A program made the translations under genes and the position numbers. Positions 1 through 8,027 of a stretch of 64,000 bases of DNA are shown here, piece by piece (position 1 is the first letter of the stretch; the number at the start of each line of letters is the position of its first letter). A model generated the notes under the pieces. The model was not told the DNA's origin and did not search any database. It saw nothing but the letters and a program-made list of their open reading frames with translations. Source of the stretch: Deltaproteobacteria bacterium (GTDB lineage: Bacteria; Myxococcota_A; Polyangia; Polyangiales; Ga0077539); NCBI GenBank assembly GCA_016218725.1, contig JACRDB010000127.1, positions 1 through 64,000 on the forward strand, in the 5' to 3' direction.

Positions 1-18
1 CACGGGCACGGGCACGGG
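1..18. repeat. CACGGG hexamer tandem repeat at the window edge
   Basis: Three perfect copies of CACGGG open the window, followed by two more broken copies before position 36. The repeat may continue outside the window. No gene is visible in positions 1-83, which hold only this repeat and G-rich sequence downstream of the first gene's stop. Confidence 0.6.
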
Positions 19-83
19 CAGCGATCGGGCACGGGCTGATGCCGAGTTGATGCCTATGGGGCTGGGGGGGTGAGGTCGCCGTG

Positions 84-602
84 TTAGAAATAGTACCGCA
101 CGTGGAGCGCGCCGCCGATGCCGACGCCCACGTCCACGCCGCCGCTGGAGAGGATCGCCAGGATGGGGACCAGCTCGAAGGCGATGTCCACCGGGGCCCG
201 CTGGAACTGCACCGTGAGCCCCACGGCCGCCTCCGCCGCGAGGAAGAAGCCCCGGAAGTTCCCGAGGCCGAGGGCGAAGTTGGCCCCAGGTCCCACGTAG
301 AACTTGAGCTGCGCCACGCGGCCCGTGGCCAGCGTCGCCGGGTAGAAGAGCAGGTCCACCCGCGCCCCGACGAGGCCCCCGCTGTAGCCCCCGTAGCTGT
401 ATAGCCGGAGCGCGGGGTCGATCTGGAGCGACATGTTGCGCTCCAGGAAGTAGTTCATGCTCAGGCCGTTGAACGGGTACCCGAGCGCCGCCCCGATGCC
501 GAAGCGGTGGCTCGCGCCGATCCCCTGTGCCCGCGCCTCCGGCCCCGCGAGGAGCGCGCCCACGCCCAGGGCCCCCACGAGGGCCCACGACACCGCCCTC
601 AC
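84..602 (-). CDS. Secreted, probable outer-membrane beta-barrel protein
   Basis: This is a protein of about 172 residues of unknown function. It begins with a signal peptide (hydrophobic stretch ending in ARA-Q). The rest alternates Gly, aromatic and hydrophobic residues and ends in the aromatic pattern RYYF, typical of small outer-membrane beta-barrels. The reading frame is open upstream to 758, but that part lies inside bfr. The GTG at 600-602, just after the bfr stop and directly before the signal peptide, is therefore the better start. It follows bfr by a few bases and is probably co-transcribed with bfd-bfr. The barrel fold is inferred from composition and the C-terminal aromatic residue, not from a recognised family. 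Confidence 0.65.
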   Translation of the reverse strand: MRAVSWALVGALGVGALLAGPEARAQGIGASHRFGIGAALGYPFNGLSMNYFLERNMSLQIDPALRLYSYGGYSGGLVGARVDLLFYPATLATGRVAQLKFYVGPGANFALGLGNFRGFFLAAEAAVGLTVQFQRAPVDIAFELVPILAILSSGGVDVGVGIGGALHVRYYF

Positions 603-607
603 GGCGC

Positions 608-1078
608 TCAGCCCCGGACCTGTTGGGACAGGTAGTGGCCCTCGCCGAGCTGCTTGAGCTGCTCCAGCTGGGCCTCCAGCCAGTCCACGTGGGCCTCCTC
701 GCTCACCAGGATCCCCCGCAGGAGCTCCTCGGAGCCGTGGTCCCCGAGGTCCCGACACAGCTTGATCGCGTCGTTGAGCCTGGGGATAGCCTCGCGCTCC
801 ACGTCGAGGTCCAGCCGGAGCATCTCCGGCACCGTCTCACCGATGGTCACCTTGTGGTACCGCTGCACGTTCGGCGTCCCCTCAAGGTACAGAATCCGGT
901 CGATGAGCTGGTCCGCATGCTTCATCTCATCGATGGACTCCTTGCGGATGTACGCGGCCAGGCGCTCGTACGCCCAGTTGCGGCACATCTTCGCGTGGAC
1001 AAAATACTGGTTCACCGCCGTGAGCTCCGCCGTCAAGACGGCGTTCAGGGCGTCCAGGACCTGCGCGTTTCCCTTCAT
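608..1078 (-). CDS. bfr: Bacterioferritin, heme-binding iron-storage protein
   Basis: This 156-residue protein has the usual bacterioferritin length. All expected ferroxidase ligands are visible: E18, E51, H54, E94, E127 and H130. M52, the residue that ligates the inter-subunit heme in this family, is also present. The family forms 24-subunit cytoplasmic shells that oxidise Fe(II) and store it as mineral. It lies 72 bases downstream of bfd, whose ferredoxin product reduces bacterioferritin to release iron, so the pair forms a storage-and-release unit. Expression is probably iron-controlled through the Fur-like site upstream of bfd. Assignment is firm. Confidence 0.97.
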   Translation of the reverse strand: MKGNAQVLDALNAVLTAELTAVNQYFVHAKMCRNWAYERLAAYIRKESIDEMKHADQLIDRILYLEGTPNVQRYHKVTIGETVPEMLRLDLDVEREAIPRLNDAIKLCRDLGDHGSEELLRGILVSEEAHVDWLEAQLEQLKQLGEGHYLSQQVRG

Positions 1079-1150
1079 CTCCGTCGGACCTCCAGCCCGT
1101 CCGACCTTTGTATCACCGCGCGCAGCCCCCCGCGCACAATTCCGTGCGGC

Positions 1151-1378
1151 TCAGCCCGACACCTGCGGCGCCAGCGAGAGCCGAACCCTCGCGGGGGACG
1201 GCGCGCTCGCCCGAGACGCCCCAGCCTCGTCGATCATCCCCGCGATCTCGTCCTGGCAGCTCCCACAGTCGGTCCCCGCCTCGCAGGCGTCCCCGACCTC
1301 CTCCACCGTGAGGGCCCCCGCCCGGATCGCCGCCCGGATCGTCGAACACCGTACCCCGCGACAGATGCATACGATCAT
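1151..1378 (-). CDS. bfd: Bacterioferritin-associated ferredoxin, [2Fe-2S]
   Basis: The product is 75 residues with the Bfd cysteine pattern C4, C6, C38 and C41 that binds one [2Fe-2S] cluster. In the family, Bfd docks on bacterioferritin near the heme and passes electrons inward to mobilise stored iron. The first 55 residues are the domain. The last 20 are Ala/Ser/Pro-rich and look like an extension. It is the first gene of bfd-bfr and is preceded by a promoter with an overlapping Fur-box-like sequence. Assignment is firm. Confidence 0.95.
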   Translation of the reverse strand: MIVCICRGVRCSTIRAAIRAGALTVEEVGDACEAGTDCGSCQDEIAGMIDEAGASRASAPSPARVRLSLAPQVSG

Positions 1379-1429
1379 GGCGCCTCACACCCGGACCACC
1401 TTCAGTACGGCAGCAGCCCGTTACTCACA

Positions 1430-1458
1430 TAGATAATGATACCGCTTCTCGTTTTCAA
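1430..1458 (-). promoter_or_regulatory. bfd-bfr promoter with Fur-box-like operator
   Basis: On the minus strand a -35-like TTGAAA (1453-1458) is followed after 17 bases by a -10-like TATCTA (1430-1435). The plus-strand 1432-1450 sequence GATAATGATACCGCTTCTC matches 14 of 19 positions of the classical Fur box, including its whole left half. It covers the spacer and part of the -10, so bound Fur would block the promoter. This placement upstream of bfd-bfr is what iron regulation would predict. The match is by eye. Confidence 0.65.
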
Positions 1459-1479
1459 GACCCGAGGCCCCAGAAATCG

Positions 1480-4302
1480 TCAAGGTCGTACCGTGGCGAC
1501 GGTGTAGGTGCCTGTAGCCGTGAAGAAGCCATCGACGTAGAGGGCGTGGAGGCCCGCGCCGCCGGGGAGGGTGCTGGTGATGGTGGACTGGAGGGCGCAG
1601 GCGTCGTCGTTGCACACGTTTCCGGCGCCGTTGCCGTTCAGGAGGTAGAGCACCGTGTCCCAGGTGGCGCGGGTGCAGGTGGTGGCCGAGAAGGTCCCTC
1701 CGCGGGTCTCCGGGCAGGAGCGCCACCAGAAGGTGTTCTCCGGGGCCAGGCCCCCGCCGCAGGAGCCGCTCACGCGCCCCGCCCCGGAGGTGGTGCCCGA
1801 GACCGTGGCGCTGCCCGAGGGGAGGAGCCCCACGGCGCCGTTGCCCACCGGGAGGTGCTGGAAGTGAATGGTAGCGCTCCCGGTCTGCGACGAGTACCCC
1901 CCCAGGACCAGGTAGTGCGTGCCGGGGTTCAGGAGCGCCACGACCTGCGACTGGAGCCCGGCGGAGAAGCACCCGACGGTGCCCGCGTCGTCGTTGCAGA
2001 CGGCGTCCCCCGGGGTGGTGCTCCCGGTGCGGGCGGCGCCGCACGAGGAGGCGAAGTACAGCACCGTGTCATAACCGCTGCCGAAGGTGTCCGCGTAGAC
2101 CAGCTCCGGGCCGCTGGAGGGGATGGTGAACTGGAAGAACACGTCCGCCCCGCCCTGGGCGCTGCCGCCGCAGGGGGCGTTCAGGTCGTGGGCCGCGCCC
2201 ACGGTGCTGGCCACCACGTCGAAGCCCGCGGAGGACAGCGATAGAACCCTGGCCGCGGCGCAGCGGTCGTTGGCGGGCCCCGGCGAGACGCACGCGCCGG
2301 CCACGCAGCTCTGCCCGGCGGCGCAGAGGCGCCCGCAGGCGCCGCAGTTCCTCGCGTCGCTCCGGGTGTCCACGCAGGAGCCCGCGCAGAAGGTGGTCCC
2401 CGGCGCGCACACCGACGCGCAGGAGCCCGCGGAGCACGCCGTGCCGGGCGGGCACAGGGAGCCGCACCCGCCGCAGTTGAAATTGTCCCGCTGCGTGTCC
2501 ACCTCGCAGCCGTCCGCGTCCCGGCCGTTGCAGTTGGCGCTCCCCGCGAGGCACGAGGCCACCGCGCAGACGCCCCCCGCGCAGCGCGCCGCGGCGCTGG
2601 CCAGGGCGCACACCCGCCCGCACCCCCCGCAGTTGCGCGCGTCCCCGGCGGTGCTGGCCTCGCAGCCGGTGGCGTCGCTCCCGTCGCAGTCGGCGTAGTC
2701 CGGGTCGCAGCGCCCGACGCGGCAGGAGCCCGCTACACAAGCAGGTGTGGCGTGGGCGCGGGCGCAGGCGCCCCCGCAGGCCCCGCAGTGTGCCACCGCG
2801 GCGCGCAGGTCCACCTCGCAGCCGTCCCCCGCCGCGCCGTTGCAGTCCCCGAAGCCCACGCCGCACTGGAGCGAGCACGCCCCGGCGGCGCACCGGGCCG
2901 TGGCGTTCGCCCCCGCCGCGCAGCGCGCCCCGCAGCGCCCGCAGTGCTCCGGGTCCGAGGCCGTGGTCACGCAGCGCCCCGCGCAGAACGTCGTCCCCGC
3001 CGCGCACACCGACGCGCACGCCCCCGCCGAGCACGCCGTGCCCGCGCCGCAGCGCACCCCGCAGGCCCCGCAGTTCATCGGGTCCTTCACCGTGGGGGTC
3101 TCGCAGCCGTTGGAGGCCACCCCGTCGCAGTCGCCGAAGCCCGCGTCGCAGGACACCCGCTCGCACCGCGCCGCGCGGCACGCCGCCGTCGCGTTCGGGA
3201 GCCGACACGCCATCCCGCAGCCCCCGCAGTGCCGCGCGTCCTCCGCGAGGCTCGCCTCGCAGCCGTTGGCCCCGTCCCCGTCACAGTCCCCGTAGCCCGC
3301 CTCGCAGCGGAACCCGCACAGACCCATCTCGCACGACGCCGTCGCGTGGTCCGGCGCCGCGCACCTCCTCCCGCACGCCCCGCAGTGGGCCACGTCCGTC
3401 GGCAGCGCGGCCTCGCAGCCGTCCCCAGGCTCGCGGTTGCAGTCCCCGTAGCCCGCCGCGCACTCCACCCCGCACACCCCCAGCGCGCACCGCGCCGTCG
3501 CCCGCGTCCCGCTCGGGCACGCCACCCCGCACATCCCGCAGTGCAGCGGGTCCGTCGCCAGCTCCGCCTCGCAGCCGTTGGCCGCCGCCCGGTCGCAGTC
3601 CGCGTAGCCCGCGTCGCACGCCCCCACCGCGCAGCGCCCCTCCACACACGAGGCCGTCGCGTTCGGCGCCGCGCAGGCCACCCCGCACCCGCCGCAGTGG
3701 GCCGAGTCCACCATGATCCTCGCGCAGGCCCCGCGGCAGCACGCCGCGGTCTCCGCGCAGAGCATGCCGCACCCGCCGCAGTGCATCACCGACGCCGAGG
3801 TGTCCACGCAGCCCCCCGCGCAGCACGTCCGACCCACGCCACAACCATGCGCGTCGGTGCACCCGGGGAGGCACTGACCCCCTCGGCAGAGGGTCCCAGG
3901 GGCGCAGTGGTCGTCTGTAGTACAACCTACGCAACGGTGGGTGGAGGGGTCACAACGTGTGACAGACCCCTTGGCGCCGCAGTCTGCGTCGCTGGTGCAG
4001 CCCGAGAGACAGGTGCGCCCGGCGGGGTCGCAGAACTGCCCCGGGGGGCAGCGGTCCTGACTTGGGATGCATGCCACGCAGCGCCCGAGGGCGAGGTCGC
4101 ACAGGGGACCGGCCAGGGAGGCCTGGCAGTCCTCGTCGCGGGCGCACCCAGAGGTGCCCTCGGGGCCGTCCATACCGACGTCCGGGGCGTCACCGCCGTC
4201 CATCGGGGCGCCCCCTTCGGGGTCCTCCAGCACGATGCCGCGCGCGCAACCGAGCGCCCAGAGCGCGACCACGAGAACCCACCTTGCGAAGCGACGGACC
4301 AT
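1480..4302 (-). CDS. Cys-rich repeat surface lipoprotein with two C-terminal PPC-like domains
   Basis: This large lipoprotein has about 940 residues. The chosen ATG gives a basic start, a hydrophobic stretch and the lipobox ALGC. An in-frame GTG lies 15 bases upstream. A short acidic linker is followed by at least seven copies of a repeat of about 40-45 residues with the pattern G(Y/F)xDC(D/N)...GCE...HCGxCGxxC. The Cys spacing suggests disulfide-bonded modules outside the cell. The last 240 residues hold two beta-sandwich-like domains marked by DTVLY...CNDD, as seen in bacterial pre-peptidase C-terminal domains. The same repeat occurs in the lipoprotein at 46943-49945. I recognise no enzymatic motif. 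A ligand-binding or adhesion role is only a guess. Confidence 0.85.
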   Translation of the reverse strand: MVRRFARWVLVVALWALGCARGIVLEDPEGGAPMDGGDAPDVGMDGPEGTSGCARDEDCQASLAGPLCDLALGRCVACIPSQDRCPPGQFCDPAGRTCLSGCTSDADCGAKGSVTRCDPSTHRCVGCTTDDHCAPGTLCRGGQCLPGCTDAHGCGVGRTCCAGGCVDTSASVMHCGGCGMLCAETAACCRGACARIMVDSAHCGGCGVACAAPNATASCVEGRCAVGACDAGYADCDRAAANGCEAELATDPLHCGMCGVACPSGTRATARCALGVCGVECAAGYGDCNREPGDGCEAALPTDVAHCGACGRRCAAPDHATASCEMGLCGFRCEAGYGDCDGDGANGCEASLAEDARHCGGCGMACRLPNATAACRAARCERVSCDAGFGDCDGVASNGCETPTVKDPMNCGACGVRCGAGTACSAGACASVCAAGTTFCAGRCVTTASDPEHCGRCGARCAAGANATARCAAGACSLQCGVGFGDCNGAAGDGCEVDLRAAVAHCGACGGACARAHATPACVAGSCRVGRCDPDYADCDGSDATGCEASTAGDARNCGGCGRVCALASAAARCAGGVCAVASCLAGSANCNGRDADGCEVDTQRDNFNCGGCGSLCPPGTACSAGSCASVCAPGTTFCAGSCVDTRSDARNCGACGRLCAAGQSCVAGACVSPGPANDRCAAARVLSLSSAGFDVVASTVGAAHDLNAPCGGSAQGGADVFFQFTIPSSGPELVYADTFGSGYDTVLYFASSCGAARTGSTTPGDAVCNDDAGTVGCFSAGLQSQVVALLNPGTHYLVLGGYSSQTGSATIHFQHLPVGNGAVGLLPSGSATVSGTTSGAGRVSGSCGGGLAPENTFWWRSCPETRGGTFSATTCTRATWDTVLYLLNGNGAGNVCNDDACALQSTITSTLPGGAGLHALYVDGFFTATGTYTVATVRP

Positions 4303-4374
4303 GTGAAGGACACCCACCCGAAGCTACGATGCAGCCAGAGACCTCCGGACCTGCGTAGCGTACCACCCCCGGCG

Positions 4375-5112
4375 CTACCTCCGCGAGGACCTGCCTTCCT
4401 GGGGCCTCCTGGCGATAAACAGGTAGTTGAACCCCCGGAGGAAGAAGTTCTCCCGCACCGCCGCCTGGTGGTGGTTGGCGAGGCCGAGGTTCTTGTTGTG
4501 CCGGGCCACGGCGACGACGTCCAGGGGCTCCAGGTCCAGGGTCAGGAGCGAGAAGAGCCCGAAGCCCACGGGGACGAAGCCCTTCTTCTTCTCGAAGTAG
4601 TCGCACACATACAGGCAAAGGTGCCCGCCGGGCCGCAGGACCCGGTGGACCTCCTTCAGGACCTTCGCCATTTCACGGAAGAACCTCGGGTCGAAGGCCG
4701 ACACCTTCCCGAGGCACCGCGGGTCGTCGGAGTATGCGATGTGGTCGCTGTAGGGCGGGTCCAGGAAGACCAGGTCCACGGAGCCGGGCTCCAGCGGGAG
4801 CTTGCGCGCATCGGCCAGCTCGATGTCCTCCCGCGTGCGGTGCAGGTCAAAGCCCCGCCCACGCCGCCCCAGGTCCCGGGCCACGTCCAGCGTGGTGCCC
4901 GACCCGCACATCGGGTCCACCACCAGGTCCCCGGGCTTTGTGTACCGCTGGAGCGCGTTCCAGATGACATACGAGGGCGTCGCCCCGCGGTAGTTCTGGT
5001 CACCCTGCTCGCCGTCGCCGTAGCGCTGCGAGGGGTAGTCCCAGAGCGTGGTGGCCTGCACCGCGAGGGGGGGCCTCGAGTGCCTCTGCCGACGGGCCTT
5101 GGGGGGCTCCAT
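4375..5112 (-). CDS. Solo N4/N6-type DNA methyltransferase
   Basis: The product is 245 residues. Residues 66-73 read DPMCGSGT, the AdoMet-binding motif, and residues 118-121 read DPPY, the catalytic motif of adenine-N6/cytosine-N4 methyltransferases. The order (AdoMet motif first, catalytic motif second) and the short length leave little room for a separate target-recognition domain. No restriction enzyme or specificity subunit is nearby. The ATG at 5112 was chosen because the longer open frame runs into the upstream gene, whose stop ends at 5117. It is the second gene of a tight pair with the LamG lipoprotein. An RNA methyltransferase of the same fold is the main alternative. Confidence 0.8.
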   Translation of the reverse strand: MEPPKARRQRHSRPPLAVQATTLWDYPSQRYGDGEQGDQNYRGATPSYVIWNALQRYTKPGDLVVDPMCGSGTTLDVARDLGRRGRGFDLHRTREDIELADARKLPLEPGSVDLVFLDPPYSDHIAYSDDPRCLGKVSAFDPRFFREMAKVLKEVHRVLRPGGHLCLYVCDYFEKKKGFVPVGFGLFSLLTLDLEPLDVVAVARHNKNLGLANHHQAAVRENFFLRGFNYLFIARRPQEGRSSRR

Positions 5113-5116
5113 CAAG

Positions 5117-6763
5117 CTACGGCGTGACCGTCGCCATGATCGGGTCCGGGCTGTACTGCCGGCGCTCCCGGTACGCCCTGATCTCCTCCACGGATGCTCC
5201 CCGCGCGAGGATGAACATGTCATCAATCTGCCCGTGGTGCCCGAGGTTGGTGTAGCCGTCGTTCATGTCCGCGCCGATGACCACCGGGGCGGGCGGGTAC
5301 TCGATGGGCGCCTCCGGGGGCCAGATGCACGGGCCGCGGCCGCCCGGACACAAGGGCGCGCAGGGCACCGCGCAGTTGATGCGCTCGCCCGGGTCCGGGT
5401 TGCAGCCCGCGAAGGACAGGGGGTTCGGGCAGTACTGCCGATCCTGGGGGAAGAGCTCCAGGCTCTCCGGATAGGAGAACTCCTGGCCGTCATAGTAGCT
5501 CCGGCGGGTGGTGTGGGGGCGCGTGGTGGCGTCGAAGGTGAACGCCAGGAAGTGCCAGTTGCGCACGAAGGCCGCGCCCGCCAGCGGCGTGGTCGTGGTG
5601 ATGTGGGCGTAGTTGATCACGTCCAGGCAGGGCGACACGCACGTATTGCCCTGGTAGAGCGAGTCATCCACGCTGTCACCGCGGAAGAAGATCGCCCAGG
5701 GGTTGTAGATCGAGTTGTTGATGATCCCCTGGGCGCTCTCGGGCATGCGCCAGTGCTGGGCGCGCACCATGGGGATCGGCATGCCGTAGCACACGATCGT
5801 CTGGAAGTTGTCCATGAAGAAATTGGACGGCGACTCGGGGCGCACCCACACCCCGACGGTGAGCTGCATCCGGGCCGTGTTGAAGGGCGCCCCCGACGGC
5901 GAGCGCCAGTTGACGGGCCGACCCATGACGGTCTGCGTGGGCATCTTGAGCTCGGGGATCACCGTGGCCACCGGGAAGTTCAGCGAGAACTGCCTGCGGC
6001 GGAAGCGCGCCTCGGGGTTCGTGGGCGCCAGCAGGCTCGGGGGGCTCTCCATGCTCCAGAGGTTGGGCGCCGCGCCCCGGATCTGCGGGTGATTCATCCG
6101 GTACGGCGACTGCTCCAGGTACGCGTCGAAGGGGGAGGTGCCCACCACCGGGCAGGTGCGCGCCCCGGTGCCCTCGTCGAAGGTGTAGAGCCCGATGGCG
6201 TTGGCCGCCTTGTAGGGCACGCGGTCAAAGGTGTCGTCGTAGCTCTGGGCCGCGGGCACCGCGGCGCCGCCGCCGTAGTGCAGCTGGAGCTGCGTCGAGC
6301 CCGGGGCCAGGCGGGGCACCCTCACGTACACCTTGCCCATCGCGCAGTCGGTCACGAAGTGCGGCGCCCAGGTGTTGTCCATGGTCCGGAACACCAGCCG
6401 GTCACACGCCGCCCCGACGGCCCCCCGGACGCTCATCGGCAGCGTCACCAGGACCTGGAACTCCTCCAGCATCGCCCGGGCCCCGGTGATGTCCACCCGC
6501 CCGTGCGACGGCAGCCCACAGTCCGGCCTCCCCGGGCAGGGGTCCGTCCGGGCGGGGTACGGGTTGATGGGCATGCACGCCGGAGCCCCGGGCACGCCGC
6601 CGTCGGGGCCGCTCACGGTGCCCCCATCGCCCGTCGGCTGCATCATCATCATGCCGCCGTCCTCCTCGTCCGGAGGGACCATCACCATCCCCCGCTGGGG
6701 GCAACCCACCGCGAGGGCGAGGAGAAGGAGCCAGCGCGCGTCCAAGGTCCGTCGAGCTTCCAT
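5117..6763 (-). CDS. Lipoprotein with DUF2341 and LamG/ConA-like domains
   Basis: The product is 548 residues and starts with a basic segment, a leucine-rich core and the lipobox AVGC. An acidic, Met-rich spacer follows. Residues of about 80-170 resemble DUF2341 (pattern of a VTL strand, a DxLVFRT strand, then YVRVP...LHYGG). The rest resembles a LamG/concanavalin-like beta-sandwich with GLYTFDEG, a long loop region and a final IDDM...EEIRAYRERR pattern. Such proteins bind glycans or other surface ligands. Two in-frame ATG codons lie at 6772 and 6775. The ATG at 6763 was chosen because it lies exactly seven bases after TATGAT, the spacing of the leaderless starts elsewhere in the window. Confidence 0.8.
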   Translation of the reverse strand: MEARRTLDARWLLLLALAVGCPQRGMVMVPPDEEDGGMMMMQPTGDGGTVSGPDGGVPGAPACMPINPYPARTDPCPGRPDCGLPSHGRVDITGARAMLEEFQVLVTLPMSVRGAVGAACDRLVFRTMDNTWAPHFVTDCAMGKVYVRVPRLAPGSTQLQLHYGGGAAVPAAQSYDDTFDRVPYKAANAIGLYTFDEGTGARTCPVVGTSPFDAYLEQSPYRMNHPQIRGAAPNLWSMESPPSLLAPTNPEARFRRRQFSLNFPVATVIPELKMPTQTVMGRPVNWRSPSGAPFNTARMQLTVGVWVRPESPSNFFMDNFQTIVCYGMPIPMVRAQHWRMPESAQGIINNSIYNPWAIFFRGDSVDDSLYQGNTCVSPCLDVINYAHITTTTPLAGAAFVRNWHFLAFTFDATTRPHTTRRSYYDGQEFSYPESLELFPQDRQYCPNPLSFAGCNPDPGERINCAVPCAPLCPGGRGPCIWPPEAPIEYPPAPVVIGADMNDGYTNLGHHGQIDDMFILARGASVEEIRAYRERRQYSPDPIMATVTP

Positions 6764-6767
6764 GGGC

Positions 6768-6779
6768 GACATCATAGCA
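6768..6779 (-). promoter_or_regulatory. Extended -10 (TGCTATGAT) for the LamG lipoprotein
   Basis: On the minus strand TGC-TATGAT ends seven bases before the ATG at 6763. No Shine-Dalgarno sequence lies between them, so transcription would begin at or near the start codon. It sits in the 29-base gap after the Rieske gene. Confidence 0.5.
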
Positions 6780-6792
6780 AATCGGCCCGAGG

Positions 6793-7626
6793 CTACACCG
6801 CGAGCCGGGTCTCCCTCGACACCGGCACCCGGGGCCTCACATAGAGCGTCCGGCCACACAATAGCAACGCCAGGTGCCCGAGGGAGGCCTTGGCCGGGCC
6901 GCGGAGCACGGAGCCCTGGCCATCGAAGCGCGAGCCGTGGCAGGGGCAGGTGCTGATCCCATCGGCCGCGGGGCTGTCCACCACGCACCCGCTGTGGGTG
7001 CACACCGCCGTGAAGGCAAAGAGCCCCCTGGCGTCCCTCCCCACCACTGTGCGCGCCGCCACCACCAGGCTCCAGGAGCCCGCAGGGAAGCCCTCCACCG
7101 GGCCGAGCTCGACCGCGTCCTCCGGGCACGGCAACGCATCGCTGGGCGCAGTGTCCTCCGCCGCCAGGGCGTCCCCGCCTCCGGGGCCCACCGCGTCCTC
7201 CGGGGGGCGGTCCTCCATGGCGTCTGGAGCGTCCGGGGCGTCCAGGGCGCCAGGCGTGGCTGGCGCGTCCTCCGGCCCGGCGTCCCCGCGAGGGCTGTCC
7301 GGGGCGGCGACATCGCCGTCCTCCGGGGTCAGGGAGTCCGGACCGAGGTCCGGTGAACCGTCGTTCATTCCGGCGTCGCCAACGTCAGAGAGCGCGGCAG
7401 AGGCGTCCGTTGCGTCGCTGGAGCCGTCCCCCGGCGGGCTCCCCTCGGACCCGTCCCGACTGGCGTCCCGCCGCGGGGTGGTCTCCTCCCGGAGCGGCGG
7501 CAGGGTGGTCGGACGGGCCGCGTCGCTGCACGCCGAGGCCATGGCGCAGACACCCAGGGCGAGTGCCCGGCGTCGCGGGAGCGCTCCGGACCCGAGCACC
7601 CGAAGATACACCCGCGGGCCCCTCAC
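6793..7626 (-). CDS. Lipid-anchored Rieske [2Fe-2S] protein with a long acidic linker
   Basis: The product is about 277 residues. A GTG start overlaps the stop of the SUI1-like gene in a GTGA junction. The signal region ends in the lipobox ASAC. About 120 residues of Asp/Ala/Pro/Gly-rich linker follow, then a C-terminal Rieske domain. Its ligands are C209 and H211 in CTHSGC and C227 and H230 in CPCHGS. The additional Cys of each motif can form the usual disulfide. Rieske domains pass single electrons. Here there is no transmembrane cytochrome partner or oxygenase subunit next door, so the donor and acceptor are unknown. The linker could hold the domain away from the membrane. Confidence 0.85.
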   Translation of the reverse strand: MRGPRVYLRVLGSGALPRRRALALGVCAMASACSDAARPTTLPPLREETTPRRDASRDGSEGSPPGDGSSDATDASAALSDVGDAGMNDGSPDLGPDSLTPEDGDVAAPDSPRGDAGPEDAPATPGALDAPDAPDAMEDRPPEDAVGPGGGDALAAEDTAPSDALPCPEDAVELGPVEGFPAGSWSLVVAARTVVGRDARGLFAFTAVCTHSGCVVDSPAADGISTCPCHGSRFDGQGSVLRGPAKASLGHLALLLCGRTLYVRPRVPVSRETRLAV

Positions 7627-7955
7627 GACACGGTGACCCTTCGGACCCCTCGGGCCTCCAGGAGCGTCCTCAGGCGCTCGCGCTGGTCGCCCTGGAACAC
7701 CAGGCTCTCGCCCTCGACGCCGCCGCCGCACCCAAGGGCCTTCTTGAGCTCGCCGCACCAGCGTTGGAGCTCCGGCGCCCCGAGGCCGAGGCGCTCGACC
7801 ACCGTGGCCTCCTTTCCGCCGCGGCCCTTGCGCTCGTAGCGCACCACGCACCGAGGGACCGCCGGCGCGGAAGGCACCGAGGGCGCCGCTCGCTCGGGCC
7901 CCGAGGGGAGCTCCACGCGGAGGGACTCCAGGCTGGCGAAGGGGCTGCGGTTCAT
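7623..7955 (-). CDS. yciH: SUI1/YciH-type translation initiation factor homologue
   Basis: The product is 110 residues. The C-terminal 75 carry the SUI1 fold pattern: RYERKGRGGKEATVVERL, then LKKALGCGGGVEG, a basic loop followed by the Gly-rich turn typical of eIF1/YciH. Family members act in start-codon selection in eukaryotes and archaea. The bacterial role is less clear. The N-terminal third is a Pro/Ser-rich extension. The stop overlaps the start of the Rieske gene, so the two are translationally coupled although functionally unrelated. The ATG lies eight bases after TACCAT with no Shine-Dalgarno sequence. Confidence 0.88.
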   Translation of the reverse strand: MNRSPFASLESLRVELPSGPERAAPSVPSAPAVPRCVVRYERKGRGGKEATVVERLGLGAPELQRWCGELKKALGCGGGVEGESLVFQGDQRERLRTLLEARGVRRVTVS

Positions 7956-7963
7956 GGGCGTCC

Positions 7964-7972
7964 ATGGTACCA
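7964..7972 (-). promoter_or_regulatory. Extended -10 (TGGTACCAT) for the SUI1-like gene
   Basis: On the minus strand TGG-TACCAT ends eight bases before the ATG at 7955, giving a predicted leaderless transcript. The same bases lie in the short divergent gap before the glutaredoxin-like gene. Confidence 0.5.
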
Positions 7973-8015
7973 GCGCCGAACCCCGAGGGCCCCCAAGGTC
8001 ATCTCATGGCCGCAC

Positions 8016-8021
8016 AAGGAG
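8016..8021 (+). promoter_or_regulatory. Shine-Dalgarno site deciding the glutaredoxin-like start
   Basis: AAGGAG at 8016-8021 directly abuts an ATG at 8022 and is six bases from the in-frame ATG at 8028. The spacing favours 8028 as the start. Confidence 0.6.
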
Positions 8022-8027
8022 ATGGCA

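Noticed and set aside
2752..5127. A long plus-strand frame across the Cys-rich lipoprotein and the methyltransferase
   Set aside because: Its composition is a mirror of the Cys-rich repeats, and it has no signal or domain. The minus-strand genes fit far better.
5048..6844. A long plus-strand frame opposite the LamG lipoprotein
   Set aside because: It is basic and low-complexity, typical of antisense reading in very GC-rich DNA.
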